DNA of 7,126 bases from Caulobacterales bacterium RIFOXYB1_FULL_67_16. GTDB lineage: Bacteria; Pseudomonadota; Alphaproteobacteria; Caulobacterales; Caulobacteraceae. The translations under genes and the position numbers were made by a program. The stretch covers positions 9,650 to 16,775 of the forward strand of contig MGLN01000114.1 of the NCBI GenBank assembly GCA_001796045.1, given 5' to 3'. The notes under the pieces were generated by a model. It saw only the letters and a program-made list of their open reading frames with translations, was not told the origin of the DNA and did no database searches. This document shows, piece by piece, positions 5,077 to 7,126 of the stretch (the first letter of the stretch is position 1; each line of letters begins with the position of its first letter).

Positions 5077-5724
5077 ATGAGAGACGTACCGAACGAAATG
5101 GCCGCCCGCATCGAGAGCGGGGCGGCGCAGCTTTGTCATGTCTGGCGACTGGAGCGGGCCGACGGGACGGTGACGGGGTTCACCGATCATGATCGCGATC
5201 TGGTGGTGGACGGGGTGGTCTGTCGGGCCGGGAGCGGCTGGACCGCCGGGGCGGCGGAGAGCGCGGTCGGTCTGGCGGCTGGCGCGGCTTCGGCGGCAGG
5301 CGCGCTGGACGACGCGGCGATCACCGAGGCGGATGTGGCGGCGGGCCTGTTCGACGGGGCGGTCGTGGAGCTGTGGCGGGTGGACTGGTCCGAGCCGAGG
5401 CTGAGGGTGCGGCTGTGGGCCGGGACCCTGGCGCGGATCCGTCGGCAAGACGCAGCCTTTGTCGCCGATCTGGAGGGGCCGCTGGCGAAGCTGGAGCGGG
5501 TGGTGGGACGAACCTACGGGCGGATGTGCGATGCGCGCCTGGGGGACGAGCGCTGCGGGGTCGCGGATGCGGCCGGGCGGACCTGCGACAAGCAGTGGGA
5601 GACCTGCGTCGGGACGTTCGGGAATGGGGTGAACTTTCGAGGCTTTCCGGACGTGCCGGGAGATGACTTTCTGACGGCCTATCCGGCGGGGAGCGCACGG
5701 AACGACGGCGGGAGCCGTCGGTGA
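5077..5724 (+). CDS. Tail hub protein, DUF2163 family, GTA g13 type (compact form)
   Basis: This 215-residue protein is the GTA g13-type hub, which in RcGTA lies at the tail tip between the distal tail protein and the large baseplate protein. The DUF2163 part is clear: CHVWRLERADGTVTGFTDHDRDL (20-42), SGWTAGAAESAVGLAAGA (53-70), AITEADVAAGLFDGA, LWRVDW, LWAGTLARIRRQDAAFVADLEG (113-134) and RTYGRMCDARLGDERCGV (145-162). The C-terminal motif CDKQWETCVGTFGNGVNFRGFPDVPG (170-195) is also intact. Only about nine residues separate the two cysteine motifs (C151/C160 and C170/C177). In the homologues I remember, about 80 residues of beta-rich sequence lie between them and the protein is near 290-300 residues, so an in-frame internal deletion or a naturally minimal version is likely. 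The stop overlaps the g14 start (GTGA). Confidence 0.9.
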   Translation: MRDVPNEMAARIESGAAQLCHVWRLERADGTVTGFTDHDRDLVVDGVVCRAGSGWTAGAAESAVGLAAGAASAAGALDDAAITEADVAAGLFDGAVVELWRVDWSEPRLRVRLWAGTLARIRRQDAAFVADLEGPLAKLERVVGRTYGRMCDARLGDERCGVADAAGRTCDKQWETCVGTFGNGVNFRGFPDVPGDDFLTAYPAGSARNDGGSRR

Positions 5725-6155
5725 GGGGGGAGGCTGTCGCGGCCGCCGCCCAGTCGTGGCTGGGCACGCCGTATCGGCATCAGGCCAGCGTCAAGGGTGT
5801 TGGGGCGGATTGCCTGGGGCTGGTGCGCGGGGTGTGGCGCGAGGTGGTCGGGGAGGAGCCCGAGACGCCTCCGGCCTATTCGGCGGACTGGGCCGAGACC
5901 GGCGGACGCGAGACCCTGCTGGAGGCGGCGGAGCGGTGGTTGAGGCCGGTTCCGGTTGCGGACATGCGGGTGGGAGACGTGCTGGTGTTCCGGATGTCGC
6001 CGGGCGCCGCGGCCAAACACTGCGCCATCCTGAGCAGGTGCGACGGGCCGGAGCCGAGGATGATCCATGCCTATTGGGGGCGGGCGGTGGTGGAGAGCTG
6101 GATGGGCGGCTGGTGGCGTCGACGATTGGCGGCGGCGTTCCGGTTTCCAGGGTGA
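5721..6155 (+). CDS. NlpC/P60 cell wall peptidase, GTA g14 type
   Basis: This 144-residue protein is an NlpC/P60 cysteine peptidase of the phage/GTA type. In RcGTA the g14 product sits at the tail tip and is thought to cut the peptide cross-links of recipient peptidoglycan so that DNA can enter the periplasm. The catalytic triad is visible: Cys31 in VGADCLGLVRGVW, His100 in AAAKHCAIL, and His116 in MIHAYWG. The N-terminal helix AVAAAAQSWLGTPYRHQ (5-21) and the RVGDVLVFRM strand (83-92) also fit. No signal peptide is present, as expected for a particle-borne enzyme. The GTG start overlaps the hub gene's stop by 4 nt. Length is normal (about 140-150). A cysteine (C101) directly follows the catalytic histidine, where I would expect a small residue; this does not obviously harm activity. 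Confidence 0.94.
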   Translation: MRGEAVAAAAQSWLGTPYRHQASVKGVGADCLGLVRGVWREVVGEEPETPPAYSADWAETGGRETLLEAAERWLRPVPVADMRVGDVLVFRMSPGAAAKHCAILSRCDGPEPRMIHAYWGRAVVESWMGGWWRRRLAAAFRFPG

Positions 6156-6161
6156 AGTTGC

Positions 6162-6167
6162 AGGAGG
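6162..6167 (+). promoter_or_regulatory. Strong ribosome binding site of the g15-type gene
   Basis: AGGAGG lies 5 nt upstream of the ATG at 6173. It is the best Shine-Dalgarno sequence in the window and fixes the start of the baseplate gene. The gene is separated from g14 by 17 nt rather than coupled by an overlap, so its translation is probably initiated independently. Confidence 0.8.
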
Positions 6168-6172
6168 ACTCA

Positions 6173-7126
6173 ATGGCGCAGGTCGTACTGAGCGCGGTCG
6201 GGCAGTCCGTCGGCGGGCCGGTCGGTCGGGTGATCGGGGCGACGATCGGGCGGGCGATCGACAATCGCGTGGTCGGATCGCTGGCGCCGGCGCGGCAGGT
6301 CGGGCCGAGGCTGGAGGCGCTGAAGGTGCAGGGGACGGCGGAAGGGGCGCCGATGGCCTGTGTGTTCGGACGGGCTCGCGTGACGGGGCAGATGATCTGG
6401 GCGGCGCGGTTTCTCGAAGGCAAGGTCAAGGGCCAGGCGGGGAAGGGCGGGCCGAAGACGGTCGATTATGTCTATTCGCTGAGTTTCGCCGTGGCTTTGT
6501 GCGAGCGGGAGATCGACGGGATCGGGCGGGTCTGGGCCGACGGGCGGCTGATGGACCTGAGCGGCTTGGCGATGCGGGTGTATCGCGGGGGCGAGGACCA
6601 GACGCCGGATCCGCTGATCGAGGCAGTGGAGGGGAATGCTCCGGCCTATCGCGGCACGGCCTATGTGGTGTTCGAGGATCTGCCGCTGGCGCCGTTCGGA
6701 GATCGGGTTCCGCAGCTGAGTTTTGAGGTGTTTCGTCGGCCGCGGGGGGAAGACGCGCGGCTGGAGGATCTGCTGGAGGGGGTATGCCTGATCCCCGGGG
6801 CCGGCGAGTTCGCCCTGGCGCCCGAGGCCGTGGTGCGGCGCGAGGGGCTGACGCGGACGACGGCGGAGAATGTCCATAACGGCGAGGGGCGGCCGGACCT
6901 AGTCGTGTCGCTGAATCAGTTGCAGGCGCAACTGCCGAACCTGAAACGGGTGAGCCTGGTGGTCGGGTGGTTCGGGGATGATCTGCGCGCCGGTTCCTGC
7001 CGGGTGCGGCCAAGGGTTGAGAGAAGCGACAAATCGACCGAGCCGATGGTGTGGTCCGTGGCGGGGATGGAGCGGCATGAGGCCTATGAGGTCAGTCGCG
7101 TCGAGGGCGCGCCCGCCTATGGCGGG
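6173..7126 (+). CDS. Baseplate megatron / host-specificity protein N-terminus, GTA g15 type (3' partial)
   Basis: The frame is open from ATG 6173 to the window edge (318 codons, ending on a whole codon). It encodes the N-terminal part of the g15-type protein, which in RcGTA is a very large (roughly 1,300-residue) baseplate protein forming the tail tip with a central channel. The glycine-rich start SVGGPVGRVIGATIGRAID (12-30) is followed by LEALKVQGTAEGAPMACVFGRARVTGQMIW (48-76) and YVYSLSFAVALCEREIDGIGRVWADGRLMDL (99-129). Next come a conserved AYRGTAYVVFEDLPLAPFGDRVPQLSFEVFR (158-188), and then LVVSLNQLQAQLPNLKRVSLVVGWFGDDLRAGSCRVRP and the end VEGAPAYGG, all typical of GTA g15 homologues. 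The GTA TIM-barrel-like region and receptor-facing C-terminus must lie downstream. No stop or frameshift interrupts the visible part. Confidence 0.93.
   Translation, partial: MAQVVLSAVGQSVGGPVGRVIGATIGRAIDNRVVGSLAPARQVGPRLEALKVQGTAEGAPMACVFGRARVTGQMIWAARFLEGKVKGQAGKGGPKTVDYVYSLSFAVALCEREIDGIGRVWADGRLMDLSGLAMRVYRGGEDQTPDPLIEAVEGNAPAYRGTAYVVFEDLPLAPFGDRVPQLSFEVFRRPRGEDARLEDLLEGVCLIPGAGEFALAPEAVVRREGLTRTTAENVHNGEGRPDLVVSLNQLQAQLPNLKRVSLVVGWFGDDLRAGSCRVRPRVERSDKSTEPMVWSVAGMERHEAYEVSRVEGAPAYGG

Noticed and set aside
6170..6877. Minus-strand open frames opposite the g15-type gene (also 6426-7013)
   Set aside because: No recognisable domain and biased composition; they are antisense shadows of the conserved baseplate frame.
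1..7126. CRISPR array, tRNA, insertion sequence or integrase
   Set aside because: No regularly spaced direct repeats, tRNA-like folds, transposase or recombinase motifs were seen on either strand.

Overview
The window is an internal part of a gene transfer agent (GTA) / HK97-like siphovirus structural cluster in a very GC-rich alphaproteobacterium. GTA clusters of this order are known from Rhodobacter capsulatus (RcGTA) and Caulobacter crescentus. The protein style and GC content suggest Caulobacterales (Brevundimonas, Caulobacter or a relative), but the genus is an inference. Terminase, portal and prohead protease genes would lie upstream of base 1, and most of the large baseplate gene lies downstream of base 7126.

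Layout on the + strand: major capsid protein (g5-type, 5' end missing, 1-977); a strong GC hairpin (984-1012); head-tail adaptor (g6, 1039-1302); head-tail stopper (g7, 1299-1595); tail terminator, DUF3168 (g8, 1592-2002); a palindromic repeat spacer (about 1987-2086); tail tube protein (g9, 2116-2526); two small tail assembly proteins (g10, 2523-2813; g10.1, 2810-2998); and a very short tape measure protein (g11, 2988-3515). The order then breaks. A 145-bp spacer with an inverted repeat is followed by a minus-strand gene (3661-4365) for a membrane protein with an N-terminal cold-shock-like barrel and a DUF805 domain. After a 97-bp divergent spacer the GTA order resumes: distal tail protein, DUF2460 (g12, 4463-5074); tail hub, DUF2163 (g13, 5077-5724); NlpC/P60 peptidase (g14, 5721-6155); and the N-terminal 318 residues of the g15-type baseplate protein (6173 to the window end).

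Most GTA genes are translationally coupled: GTGA or ATGA stop/start overlaps occur at 1299-1302, 1592-1595, 2523-2526, 2810-2813 and 5721-5724. Together they encode the capsid shell, the neck (g6-g8), the tail tube and its length and assembly factors (g9-g11), and the tail tip that contacts and penetrates the recipient envelope (g12-g15). All reading frames are intact, so the particle is likely functional or was until recently.

The unusual points are the opposite-strand DUF805 gene splitting the operon between g11 and g12, three spacers carrying hairpins or palindromic repeats, and a compact g13 that appears to lack the segment between its two cysteine motifs. No tRNA, rRNA, CRISPR array, insertion sequence or origin was seen. 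Whether this is a true GTA or a closely related prophage cannot be settled from these 7.1 kb alone, although the gene order and families strongly favour a GTA.
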